A stretch of 51,849 bases of DNA, taken from Ignavibacteria bacterium. Its GTDB lineage: Bacteria > Bacteroidota > Ignavibacteria > Tepidaquicellales > Tepidaquicellaceae. The translations under genes and the position numbers were made by a program. This document shows, in pieces, positions 1 to 8,600 of the stretch. The stretch is from NCBI GenBank assembly GCA_019694675.1, contig JAIBBK010000086.1, positions 1-51,849 on the forward strand, written 5' to 3'. Under the pieces are notes generated by a model. That model worked only from the letters and a program-made list of their open reading frames with translations. It ran no database searches and was not told the DNA's origin. Position 1 is the first letter of the stretch, and every line of letters begins with the position of its first letter.

Positions 1-154
1 AATTACCGCGGGCCGGATTTTCATGAGCTTTGTTTCTTTGCGCGGACAAACCTGAATCGGAACATTCGTTCTGCCCTCGATGTGATTCATTGGTTTGATA
101 TTTCGCTGGGGCCAGCACGCGAATTCATTCGCGGGCTGTATTGTTCGGTCCGGC

Positions 155-180
155 CAGCCCACGAATTAATTCGTGGGCTG
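155..180. repeat. perfect 26-bp palindrome (REP-like), copy 1
   Basis: The half-site CAGCCCACGAATT is followed directly by its exact reverse complement, with no loop. As RNA or single-stranded DNA it would form a 13-bp stem with at least the central bases unpaired. Confidence 0.9.
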
Positions 181-349
181 AGTATCCATGGGCTGAATTA
201 CCGCGGGCCGGATTTTCATGAGCTTTGTTTCTTTGCGCGGACAAACCTGAATCGGAACATTCGTTCTGCCCTCGATGTGATTCATTGGTTTGATATTTCG
301 CTGGGGCCAGCACGCGAATTCAATCGCGGGCTGTATTGTTCGGTCCGGC

Positions 350-375
350 CAGCCCACGAATTAATTCGTGGGCTG
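350..375. repeat. perfect 26-bp palindrome (REP-like), copy 2
   Basis: Identical to the palindrome at 155-180, exactly 195 bp downstream. It is the last strong structure before the E1-like gene that begins at 511. Confidence 0.9.
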
Positions 376-510
376 AATATCCCCGGTCTGCATTTTCATT
401 GAATGAATACGAAAATCATAATCCCTGAAAGGCAAAGGCAATTGAAATCCGGTTTACTTTGTATATGTCATTTTCATTATTAAAGGTTTAATATTGCCCA
501 ATTTCATTAT

Positions 511-1677
511 ATGTCAATAGAGATAAACGATGACCGCTATTCGCGGCTGGAACTTATTACATGGTGGCATCAGGAGATTCTCAGCAATGCGAAGATCCTT
601 GTGGCGGGGTGCGGCGCACTGGGCAACGAGATCATAAAGAATCTTGCAATGCTGGGCGTTGGTACTGTCTGCGTTGCAGATATGGACAGAGTCGAGGAAA
701 GCAACCTTACGCGCAGCGTGCTTTTCAGAAAGGAAGATGAGGGAAAGCCGAAGGCAACAGTTGCAGCCGAAGGAGCAAGGCAGATCAATGGCACGATCAC
801 AGTTAAGGCATATCCGGGAAATATCTTCAATCTCGGGCTTGGCGTGTTCAGGGATTTTGACATTATCATCGGCGGACTTGATAACAGAGAGGCGAGACTG
901 TTCATCAATCAGTCATGCTGGAAAGTGAACCGCCCGTGGATTGACGGAGCGATAGAGGTACTGAACGGTGTCGCCAGAATGTTCATTCCTCCGCACGGAG
1001 CGTGCTACGAATGCACCATGTCGGAGACTGACTACAGGCTCATCAACAAGCGGAAGTCATGTATGCTTCTGGGCATTGACGAAATACTCGACGGCAAGAT
1101 CCCGACCACACCTACGATCGCTTCCGTGATCGCGGGAATTCAGGTTCAGGAAGCCGTAAAGTACCTGCACAACAGAGATGACCTGAAAGTGCTCGAGGGC
1201 AGAGGTTTCGTTTTCAGCGGAGGCATCAACGACTCGTACATTGTGGAATATCAGAGAAATGATGATTGCCCGTCTCATCATACTTTTAAGGATTATTTGA
1301 TCCTGGACAAGGAGTTCTCAAATGTGACAATTGATGACATTGTATCATTCGGAAGGAAAGTTTTCAATGACGACGTCTTCAGCATTGATTTCAACAATGA
1401 GGTTGTCTACGAACTGGTTGATGAAAGCACAAAGCAGGTTACTGAACGGTACGGGAATATGAATACGATGTCTGTGAAGGATGTAAAGAAAGAAGACGGG
1501 GGTTTCCTCAAACTCAAATCGTTCAACACTCTCACCGCCGGATCGGGACTGGCAATCAGGCTTGGAACGAAAACACTCTCCGAACTGAAGATACCTTTGA
1601 ATGACATTCTGACTCTTAGAAAAGGCGATAAAGAGGTGCATGTGGAATTCGGAAGAACAGAAGTATTCGTGCAATGA
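511..1677 (+). CDS. ThiF/MoeB/E1-like ubiquitin-activating family adenylyltransferase
   Basis: A 388-aa Rossmann-fold E1-like enzyme, expected to adenylate the C-terminus of a ubiquitin-like or sulfur-carrier protein. The nucleotide motif GCGALG is at 33-38, with acidic D57/D59, R68, K81 and the ATP/Mg region GGLDN at 121-125. C165-x2-C168 and C253-P-S-H256 look like the structural zinc site. C184, in a loop before helix 200-217, is the candidate catalytic cysteine. Residues about 270-388 extend beyond a MoeB-like core; the ending (TLSELKIPLNDILTLRKG) recalls the C-terminal ubiquitin-fold domain of eukaryotic E1s such as UBA3. That resemblance is inference. The gene sits 16 nt before a RING-like protein, so a protein-modification role is more attractive than thiamine or molybdopterin synthesis; no thi or moa genes are nearby. 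The ATG at 511 has no strong Shine-Dalgarno sequence. Confidence 0.85.
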   Translation: MSIEINDDRYSRLELITWWHQEILSNAKILVAGCGALGNEIIKNLAMLGVGTVCVADMDRVEESNLTRSVLFRKEDEGKPKATVAAEGARQINGTITVKAYPGNIFNLGLGVFRDFDIIIGGLDNREARLFINQSCWKVNRPWIDGAIEVLNGVARMFIPPHGACYECTMSETDYRLINKRKSCMLLGIDEILDGKIPTTPTIASVIAGIQVQEAVKYLHNRDDLKVLEGRGFVFSGGINDSYIVEYQRNDDCPSHHTFKDYLILDKEFSNVTIDDIVSFGRKVFNDDVFSIDFNNEVVYELVDESTKQVTERYGNMNTMSVKDVKKEDGGFLKLKSFNTLTAGSGLAIRLGTKTLSELKIPLNDILTLRKGDKEVHVEFGRTEVFVQ

Positions 1678-1693
1678 AAAGTGAGGTGAAAAG

Positions 1694-2611
1694 GTGACAA
1701 CCTCCGCAGCGACTTACGATTATCTGAAAGGCAAGATATGCCCTTACTGCCAGTCGCCGCTGAAGAAGAATGCAGATGCGATGATCTGTTCCGCCTGCGG
1801 CACGCCTCACCACAGGGAGTGCTGGGAGGAGAATAAAGGTTGCACAACTTACGGATGCAAAATGAATCCGACCACCGAAGATACATTCGAAGTGCCTGAA
1901 GAGGCGGTGGACATCGGTGATCAGACACTTGAGTCCATCAGGGAGTCGTTATCAAGACAGGGAGTTGAGTCTTTCATTGACTGCCCCAACTGCGAGAAGA
2001 GGGTCGAAGCAAGCGCAACATACTGCAAGTTCTGCGGATTCAATGTGAAGGAAAACAAGTTCGACGATGCATCAAGCGATTTTGAGAAGGATTATAAGCG
2101 CAGGTACCGTGACAAGCTTGATGTCACACGCAAGAGATTCTATCTGACTGTCGCCAGCATCACAATAATTGTCATTTCATTCGGAATTCTCGGATTCATG
2201 ACAGTCAAAAAACTGAATGAATACTTCGCATCTGACCAGTACATAATAAAAAGCACTATTGACGCATGGGTCGAGGCCAGGCGCGAGAAGGACATTGTAC
2301 GCATCCGGGAATTTCTCACTGATGACTACGAATATTTCGGTAAAGACGGAAAGAAGCAGGACCTGAATGAAAGACTGAAACGGCTTGAGCAGATCTACAG
2401 CAAGAGCGGCCCTGAGATAACTATCGGGATATCCGCCTTCAGCATGCCGGCAGATTCAACAATCACTCCAAATAATAAGCAGGCAACCTTTTACGAAAAC
2501 TTCAAAGCGGGCAAGATAAACGAAAAGGGCACAAAGACCCTCAGACTTTACAAGGGACCGGAGACGGGCGAACAGTGGAAGATCTACAGGGAGATCTTTG
2601 AAAGCCAGTGA
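1694..2611 (+). CDS. membrane-anchored prokaryotic RING-like zinc-finger protein with NTF2-like tail
   Basis: A 305-aa protein with a GTG start at 1694, preceded by GAGG at 1683-1686. Residues 16-55 form a C4HC3 zinc module (C16, C19, C32, C35, H40, C43, C50, C55) matching the layout of prokaryotic RING family 1. A second zinc ribbon follows (C97, C100, C111, C114). After a charged linker comes one transmembrane helix at about 149-170, then an extracytoplasmic or periplasmic region (about 183-305) with the helix and sheet pattern of NTF2/SnoaL-like domains. Both zinc modules should be cytoplasmic. The gene directly follows the E1-like gene, suggesting a linked E1/RING pair. E3 ligase activity is inference; the module could be a purely structural zinc finger. 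No E2, deubiquitinase or free ubiquitin-like gene is visible, but the window ends close upstream. Confidence 0.72.
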   Translation: MTTSAATYDYLKGKICPYCQSPLKKNADAMICSACGTPHHRECWEENKGCTTYGCKMNPTTEDTFEVPEEAVDIGDQTLESIRESLSRQGVESFIDCPNCEKRVEASATYCKFCGFNVKENKFDDASSDFEKDYKRRYRDKLDVTRKRFYLTVASITIIVISFGILGFMTVKKLNEYFASDQYIIKSTIDAWVEARREKDIVRIREFLTDDYEYFGKDGKKQDLNERLKRLEQIYSKSGPEITIGISAFSMPADSTITPNNKQATFYENFKAGKINEKGTKTLRLYKGPETGEQWKIYREIFESQ

Positions 2612-2686
2612 GACTGATGATATGACCGTTCTTCAGAAAGTTTTCCTGCTTCGTGATTCCAATTCATATCTCCCTTAAAACACAAA

Positions 2687-2731
2687 GCCGGAACCCCGAG
2701 TTATCTTCAGAAGAAGGATCGGTGTTCCGGC
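2687..2731 (-). terminator. hairpin terminator between convergent genes
   Basis: GCCGGAAC at 2687-2694 pairs with GTTCCGGC at 2724-2731, and CCGA/TCGG extends the stem past one mismatch. On the minus strand the stem is followed by a T-rich stretch (TTTGTGTTTT). It lies just downstream of the prenyltransferase stop at 2759 and may also end transcription of the plus-strand RING gene. Confidence 0.6.
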
Positions 2732-2758
2732 AATAATTGTCCGGCAGTTTTCCGCCTT

Positions 2759-3718
2759 TTAGCTCATAAAGAAAAAGTAAGATATCAGCAGTCCGATAAT
2801 AAGTGTGAGCCCGAAGATCATGTTCAGCTGAGCTGTCATCATTATATGCTTCGTGCCATACTCAAATCTTGCAATCCCCTCTGAAGGAAACGACTCGCTC
2901 ATCTTTACGAGTTTGAGAGCAAGCGGAAGTGTTACAAGTGAAAGCAAGGCAAACATCGGAAGCAATCCCATAAGCACAAAGATTATCACAGACAGATATG
3001 CGCCAAGTATCAGGAAATAGTAGAATTTCACGGAGAGGCTTTCACCTATCAGGATCGGCAGAGTCTTCACGCCGAACTTTCCGTCGAAATTGATGTCCCT
3101 GAGATTGTTTGAATGCAGTATCGCGTCAATGAGCATTCCGAGCGGAATAGAGAAGATCACAGGAAGCCATGAGAACTCCTTCGTCTGGACAATGTAAGCT
3201 CCAAGCGTCATGCCAAGCCCGAAGGAAAGGATCACCTGAATGTCGCCGAGCGCTTTGTATTTGAGAGCGATCGGCTTTGCGGTATAGAACACGGCGGACA
3301 GGAGTCCGAATATGCTGAGATAAAGTATCCACATTCCGGCCTGCGTGAAAAGGTAAACTCCGATAAGGAATGCAACCGCAAGAGAAATGACGGCCGCTCT
3401 TTTCATTTCCTTCATTGAGACAAGTCCCATAGAGATCACCATTGAGCCGCCGTGCGGAATGCCAAGCTCTTTATCTTCCTTATCTATTCCTTTTTCAAAA
3501 TCAAATATGTCGTTGATGATGTTTGTCCCGACATGCACAAGCACAGCGCCGATAAGGCACAGGATGAAATTCAGGAAGTTGAAGTCGAGCCCAGGATTCA
3601 GTATCACGGCAAGAACTGACCCGAACAGTATCGGAATAATTGAAGCAGGAAAAGAGTAAGCCCTCGCGGCCATAAGCCAAAGCTTCAGCCCGGTTGGAGG
3701 AGCAGCTGTTTCAGTCAT
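2759..3718 (-). CDS. menA: UbiA-family prenyltransferase, probably MenA (DHNA polyprenyltransferase)
   Basis: A 319-aa polytopic membrane protein of the UbiA superfamily. The first Asp-rich motif is NIINDIFDFEKGID (around 66-79) and the second NNLRDINFDGKFG (around 203-215); both bind the Mg-diphosphate of the polyprenyl donor. About eight or nine hydrophobic helices are visible. The length and the second motif fit MenA, which prenylates 1,4-dihydroxy-2-naphthoate in menaquinone synthesis at the inner membrane. Other UbiA members (heme O or geranylgeranyl transferases) are less likely but not excluded, since no other men gene is adjacent. It ends in a hairpin at 2687-2731. Confidence 0.68.
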   Translation of the reverse strand: MTETAAPPTGLKLWLMAARAYSFPASIIPILFGSVLAVILNPGLDFNFLNFILCLIGAVLVHVGTNIINDIFDFEKGIDKEDKELGIPHGGSMVISMGLVSMKEMKRAAVISLAVAFLIGVYLFTQAGMWILYLSIFGLLSAVFYTAKPIALKYKALGDIQVILSFGLGMTLGAYIVQTKEFSWLPVIFSIPLGMLIDAILHSNNLRDINFDGKFGVKTLPILIGESLSVKFYYFLILGAYLSVIIFVLMGLLPMFALLSLVTLPLALKLVKMSESFPSEGIARFEYGTKHIMMTAQLNMIFGLTLIIGLLISYFFFMS

Positions 3719-3858
3719 TGTAAATGAATTGATTAAAAAAATTTGCGGTCAAATTACAAATTCGGGGGTATTAATTAAACAGAATAAGGGAGTACCGCTA
3801 CGTCCGGGTATGGAAGAATTATGCATGAAGAAAAAGAGTCGGCTGAATCAGGCAGATC

Positions 3859-5547
3859 TCAGTACTCCTCGAGATTTTCAAAATTATTTTCCGTTGTGTC
3901 ATCGGCCTTTGCCCTGAAATACGGATCGCCGTCAGAAGGATGAATAAGCTGAAATCCCTTAAGATAAGCTGCTCCTGCATCCTGAAGAGCTACGGCATCC
4001 TTCACTTTGAGCTTCAGCCCGTTGTCGAACATGATCTCTTCCACCACGGTATCAACCCTGTGGATCTTCTGGGGAGTGAGGCACACACATGCGATCCGGC
4101 CTGCAGGTGTTCTTAGTGTCGAATCTTCGGGTTGGGGCAAAACCTTGAAGGGCGGCCTGAGCTCCGCCTCCAATGCCCTTTCAAAGACCTCCTCCGCAGA
4201 AAGCTCCTGAGTTTCACCGTCGCTTCTTCTGTATGTCAGGGACTTCAGCACTTCTCCTTCATATTCTGACGAAATAATTGAAACAGTCTCCGGCAGGAAC
4301 GCCTCTCCGGCTCCGCTCATTCCGGCAACCGCAAACCCCGACCCGTTGATATCCATTTCATCATAGGCTGAAGTTACAAGCAGGCTTCTTATGTACAGAA
4401 ACTCACCTTCGGGATTCTCAGAGTAAATGGGAATTGAAGTCGGGACGGCATCAAGCACAGAAAGATTGAATCCTTCCGAATCTGCTTTTGCAATCTTCAC
4501 TATGCCCGCGTCACAGCAGTTCACATCCGGAATTTCTTCTCCGTCAATTCTCGCCTTCATCTCATTCTGAACTATTCCTTCCACAATTGCTTCACCTATT
4601 TCAATCGCTATAACACCTACAACGAATCCGATCCCGGCTCCGATAAGAACACCGATCAGAATTCCTCCTGTGATCAGTCCTATAACTAACCCGATGATCG
4701 CACCGGCGGCCGCACCGGCAAGGCCTCCGAACAGGTCGCCGAGAAGTCCTGTGTCTATGTCTGTTTCCGTTTCGATGCTGAAAGAAAGCCGGCCTTCAGA
4801 CAGTGAAGGAGTGAGAAGCAGTGTGATTGTTACATGTGGATCAGGCACAAGGTCAATGATGGGAGAATCAAGCGGAATGTCTCCCTCCAGAGTTATTCTG
4901 ATCTTACCCTTCTCCGGCTTCATTGTTACTTTCGACCACTCTCCTTTCTTATCTTCAGCATCGGGAAGCGGGTGAGTTCCGTCATCTGCACGGAGTGTTG
5001 TGTGCCATATGTTGTTTGCGAATCTTTTGAATGTCTTTTTGTTCATCCCGAAGATCACATCCTTTCCTGCGGGAAGAAACGACTGCGCCTGTTCCGGGTC
5101 TCCTCTTTCAACGAACTCTCCGTCGGGAAGCACTTCATCGTTCTGTGATTCCGCATGGATGTCAAGGTTTGCGAGAATGCATATAACATCTTCATGATCT
5201 TCATCTCCCGGAAGTTTCTTCATTACAGGTGGATGCGCAAGTCCTTTAAGCGCGCCGAAAGGAATTCGCTTCTCGCCGATATCAGGTACGTTCGTTTCGA
5301 ATATCAGCTCACTGCCGTCTTCGCTCAAAGCTGCTTTTGCAAAAAGGGGAATTGCAAACCCGAGAATTCTGATCTCGAGGTCCCATCCTGGTTCAAAGGT
5401 AATTTTCACATCCTGAATAACCACGGGAAAACCCGGTGGAGCAAGAAGCCCGTTGTCGTTCATAATGTTAAGCGCCGTGAAGAACCAGCCTGATCCAAGC
5501 TGGAGTTCAATATCAAAATCCGAGGTGATGCGGGTTGTGCTGATCAT
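3859..5547 (-). CDS. unknown 562-aa protein with central glycine-zipper membrane hairpin
   Basis: I do not recognise this family. There is no signal peptide. Residues 1-260 are beta-rich and soluble-looking, with an amphipathic pattern. Residues about 267-325 form a long hydrophobic stretch with repeated small-residue spacing (GGLAGAAAGAIIG, then GGILIGVLIGAGIG), i.e. two glycine-zipper helices able to make a membrane hairpin. Residues 330-562 are again mixed alpha/beta, with several acidic segments. A soluble protein holding a buried glycine-zipper hairpin is typical of pore-forming or lipid-binding toxins and of some TULIP/P47-like proteins, but I see no decisive motif for those. It stands alone on the minus strand between the menA-like and SBBP genes. 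Confidence 0.6.
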   Translation of the reverse strand: MISTTRITSDFDIELQLGSGWFFTALNIMNDNGLLAPPGFPVVIQDVKITFEPGWDLEIRILGFAIPLFAKAALSEDGSELIFETNVPDIGEKRIPFGALKGLAHPPVMKKLPGDEDHEDVICILANLDIHAESQNDEVLPDGEFVERGDPEQAQSFLPAGKDVIFGMNKKTFKRFANNIWHTTLRADDGTHPLPDAEDKKGEWSKVTMKPEKGKIRITLEGDIPLDSPIIDLVPDPHVTITLLLTPSLSEGRLSFSIETETDIDTGLLGDLFGGLAGAAAGAIIGLVIGLITGGILIGVLIGAGIGFVVGVIAIEIGEAIVEGIVQNEMKARIDGEEIPDVNCCDAGIVKIAKADSEGFNLSVLDAVPTSIPIYSENPEGEFLYIRSLLVTSAYDEMDINGSGFAVAGMSGAGEAFLPETVSIISSEYEGEVLKSLTYRRSDGETQELSAEEVFERALEAELRPPFKVLPQPEDSTLRTPAGRIACVCLTPQKIHRVDTVVEEIMFDNGLKLKVKDAVALQDAGAAYLKGFQLIHPSDGDPYFRAKADDTTENNFENLEEY

Positions 5548-5642
5548 TCTAAGTGCGGAAAAGTTTTTAGATCTTTGTGACTTGGCGAAAGGTTGGTATT
5601 ATGCATGAATACTTCAAGCCAATGTCAGGACATCGGAAAGAG

Positions 5643-5680
5643 CGGGCAAAGCGGCTGAATTAACTCAGTTGCTTTGCCCG
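5643..5680 (-). terminator. intrinsic-type hairpin downstream of the SBBP gene
   Basis: CGGGCAAAGC at 5643-5652 pairs perfectly with GCTTTGCCCG at 5671-5680; an inner CTGA/TCAG pairing shortens the loop. It lies 14 nt past the stop of the SBBP gene (5695). The following T-run on the minus strand is weak (CTCTTTCC). Confidence 0.65.
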
Positions 5681-5694
5681 TTTATGTCCGGTCG

Positions 5695-8600
5695 TCAGAA
5701 ATAAGGATGGATTGAAGAAACGAAGTTATAAGCGTTGTTGTCTGCAATGGAATAATCTGTAGCATCAATGAACTCATCGCCGTTCACGTCCGTTGAAATG
5801 TAGCCTGACCCAAAGTTATACGCGTCATTATCAATCAGGGAGAGGTCTGTTGCATCAACAGTTTCATCCTGATTCACATCACCGCTGTAGAATCCGAATC
5901 TCAGAGGCGAGGAGTCTATCTGAGGCATATTACTTCCGTAAGCATCTGCCGAAGACGAAATGAAACTCTTGGAGGCAACACCCTGAGGAAATGTGACCGC
6001 TCCGCTGCTCCAGGTTTCTATGGAGTTCCTGTGCCTTATGGCTACATAATAATTTGCGGCATCGTACAATCCGTCGAAGTAGAAAGTGGCATTCCCCGTC
6101 TGACTCAGAACCGCTTTTGATGAATCAACTGCGTAATCCGGGCTTGAGAAGAACCTGATGACGGCAGTAAGGGTATCCTGCACCATTGTATTTGATGACG
6201 GGTTGTAGAAACCCTGTATGAATGCGTTAAGATCGAGCCTGTACAGCGCTTTGTTGTAAGAGACAACGCTCATTAAGGTGCCGGCCGTTGTATCCATATC
6301 ACCGTAACCGACATAACACCTTCCTGACGGCGTGATTCCTATTGCATCCTTGAAGTCCGGACTGTACCCGTCCAATCCCGTGTATGCCGTATCGAAGTTC
6401 TGTTCATATCTGATGTTTCCCGAGGAGTCCCTGACATTCATTATCAGCCACGTTGTGCCGTCGGGGAATACCCTGTTGAGGCACTTGTATATTCTCTCAT
6501 CTGCGGTAATCTCTATACCTGTTGAAAAAGTCTGACTGCTTCCGTAAAAGAATCCTGTGAAGTACCAGATCCTGTTACCTGAGGTGTCATACTTAGCGAT
6601 GAAACTTGCTGCGCCGGGATCATCGAAGTATGCAGTACCGTCGAGATATATCCTGGTTCTTGAAGTGTCGAATTTCATGCCCGTTGCCGTCTCGAATCCC
6701 GATGATCCTGCGCTGAAATACTTTGCCCATGCCTGCGTTCCGGCATTGTCGTTCTTATACTTGATAAGTGCGATGTCGCTGTTGTTCGCGGAGTTCCTTG
6801 AACTGCCCGAGACATATACATTGAATGCCTTGTCAAGCTCGATGGTGTTTGCGAAATCAAAACCGTTCCCGGCGCCGTTGTGCCTCTGCACCCATTGCTG
6901 AGATCCTGCAGAGCTGTACTTAATGGTTGCAATGTCATCGCCGGTGCTTCCGCCGTAGCTTTGGCCGGTAACATATACGTTGCCTGAAGGATCGGTGCAG
7001 ATATCATAAGCATAGTCAGCACCGCCCGCTCCGTCATAGTACCGCTCCCACAACTTTGATCCTGATGGCGAATATTTAACCACGCAGTAATCAATGTTCG
7101 AGCCGGTGCTTCTGCTTTCACCTGCAACGATCACATTGCCACTGCTGTCAACCGCTATCGCCTTCGCATCATCATCACCGTTGCCCGTTCCGTTGAAAAT
7201 TGCATACCAGTATTGATTACCGCCCGTGTCAAGTTTGAAAGTCAGAAAGTCCAGGCTCAGATTGTTGAATCGCGAGCGCGAGGTTCCTGTAACATACAGA
7301 TATCCGTTCTTGTCAATTGCTATGGCCTTTGCCTCATCGTAACTGTCGAACAACTGAACACCGTAGCTCTTCAGCCACTTCTGATTTCCGGCTGAATCAT
7401 ATTTGATCACGGTAAACTGATCGCCGTACTGACTGACCCTGCTCTTGCCGGCGACATACACATTGCCGTTCCTGTCAGTTACGAGACTATTAACATGATC
7501 CGCATAGAGCTGAGCGCCGTAGAACTTTCTTGCCCACTGCAACTGGCCGGATGAATTGTACTTCACAAATGCCATGTCGAAATTATCGCACTCGCCTGCA
7601 ACTATCACATTGTTATTAATATCCAGCTCCATTGCATATGCTTCTTCAATTGTGCCGTGGTCGTAAAGCCTTGTCCAAAGTGAGTCGCCGGATGAATTGT
7701 ATTTGACTGCGATAAACTTTGCTCCTGCTCCGAAGTTGATCCTGCCTGCAACATAAACATTGTTGAGACTGTCGAGTCTGATCTCCCTGAAAACATCTTC
7801 CATCGAAGCAATTCCTGCAAATTTCCTTGTCCACTGCAAAGTGCCGGAAGAGTTGTACTTTACCGCTATGGCATCACCTGCATATGTTGCACCGTCCGTT
7901 TGTCCCGCAATGTATATGTTTCCGTATGAATCCGTAACAATGTCATATGAATTGTCAAACTGATTCGCTGTCCCGTTATACTTCCTGGTCCAGATGCTGT
8001 CACCTGTTGAAGAGTTGAGCTGCAGTGTCAGAATATCAGCGACTGAACTTGCATTATCTCCTCTTCCGGTAATGCTGACCTTTCCATGCCGCAGAGAAAC
8101 CGCATTCCCGGCGTCATTATAATTTCCCGGTGCAAACAGCTTCGACCACAGAACAGCGCCCGAAGTACTTAACTTAAATGCAATTACATCATCATTTGTA
8201 ACGTTCGGATTCGAGGACTTTCCGGTTCCGTAAACATTGCCAAGACTGTCCGTAACAATGTCATTCACAATCCCGTTAATGTAACCCGCTCCGACAGCGA
8301 GCTTGGTGAGCCACAGAGAGTCGCCGTCTGAACTGAACTTTGCCACATAAGGCTCAGCGCTTGTTCCTCCGCAGACAAAGATATTGCCCGACGGGTCTGA
8401 GGCAATTGCCGTCACAGATGTGTTATATCCCGAGGGCATTTTTGCACTCCAAAGCAGGTTGCCGCTTGTGTCATACTTGAGAAGCCCGGCCTGATTTCCG
8501 TAACCGCTCACGGAGATGAGACAAGCCGCATATACAAACGTAACCCCTCCGTTCTTCACCAACGCGAGCGACTTGCCGAGATCGCTGTTGAACTCATTTC

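Larger units (their letters stand above)
1..390. repeat. two tandem 195-bp repeat copies with palindromes
   Basis: Bases 1-195 are repeated almost exactly at 196-390, with a handful of differences (for example around 127, 182 and 187-193). The window edge cuts the left side, so more copies may lie upstream. Each copy contains a perfect 26-bp palindrome (155-180 and 350-375; half-site CAGCCCACGAATT) and an imperfect related palindrome (113-138 and 308-333; half-site near CAGCACGCGAATT). Such paired palindromes resemble REP/BIME elements that are mobilised by TnpA-REP (RAYT) transposases. No transposase gene is in the window. The open frame across this block is a by-product of the repeat and is not called as a gene. 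Confidence 0.9.

Noticed and set aside
1..390. CRISPR array
   Set aside because: The units are 195 bp long, adjacent and nearly identical throughout, without short repeats separated by unique spacers.
82..402. 106-aa open frame across the tandem repeat
   Set aside because: It follows the 195-bp repeat unit and its translation is itself a repeat of the palindrome (HELIRGL, AREF-RGL). There is no start signal or family resemblance.
1407..1928. 173-aa minus-strand frame across the E1/RING junction
   Set aside because: It is antisense to two well-supported genes, is rich in Ser, Pro and Arg, and matches no family. It is a shadow of their codon bias.
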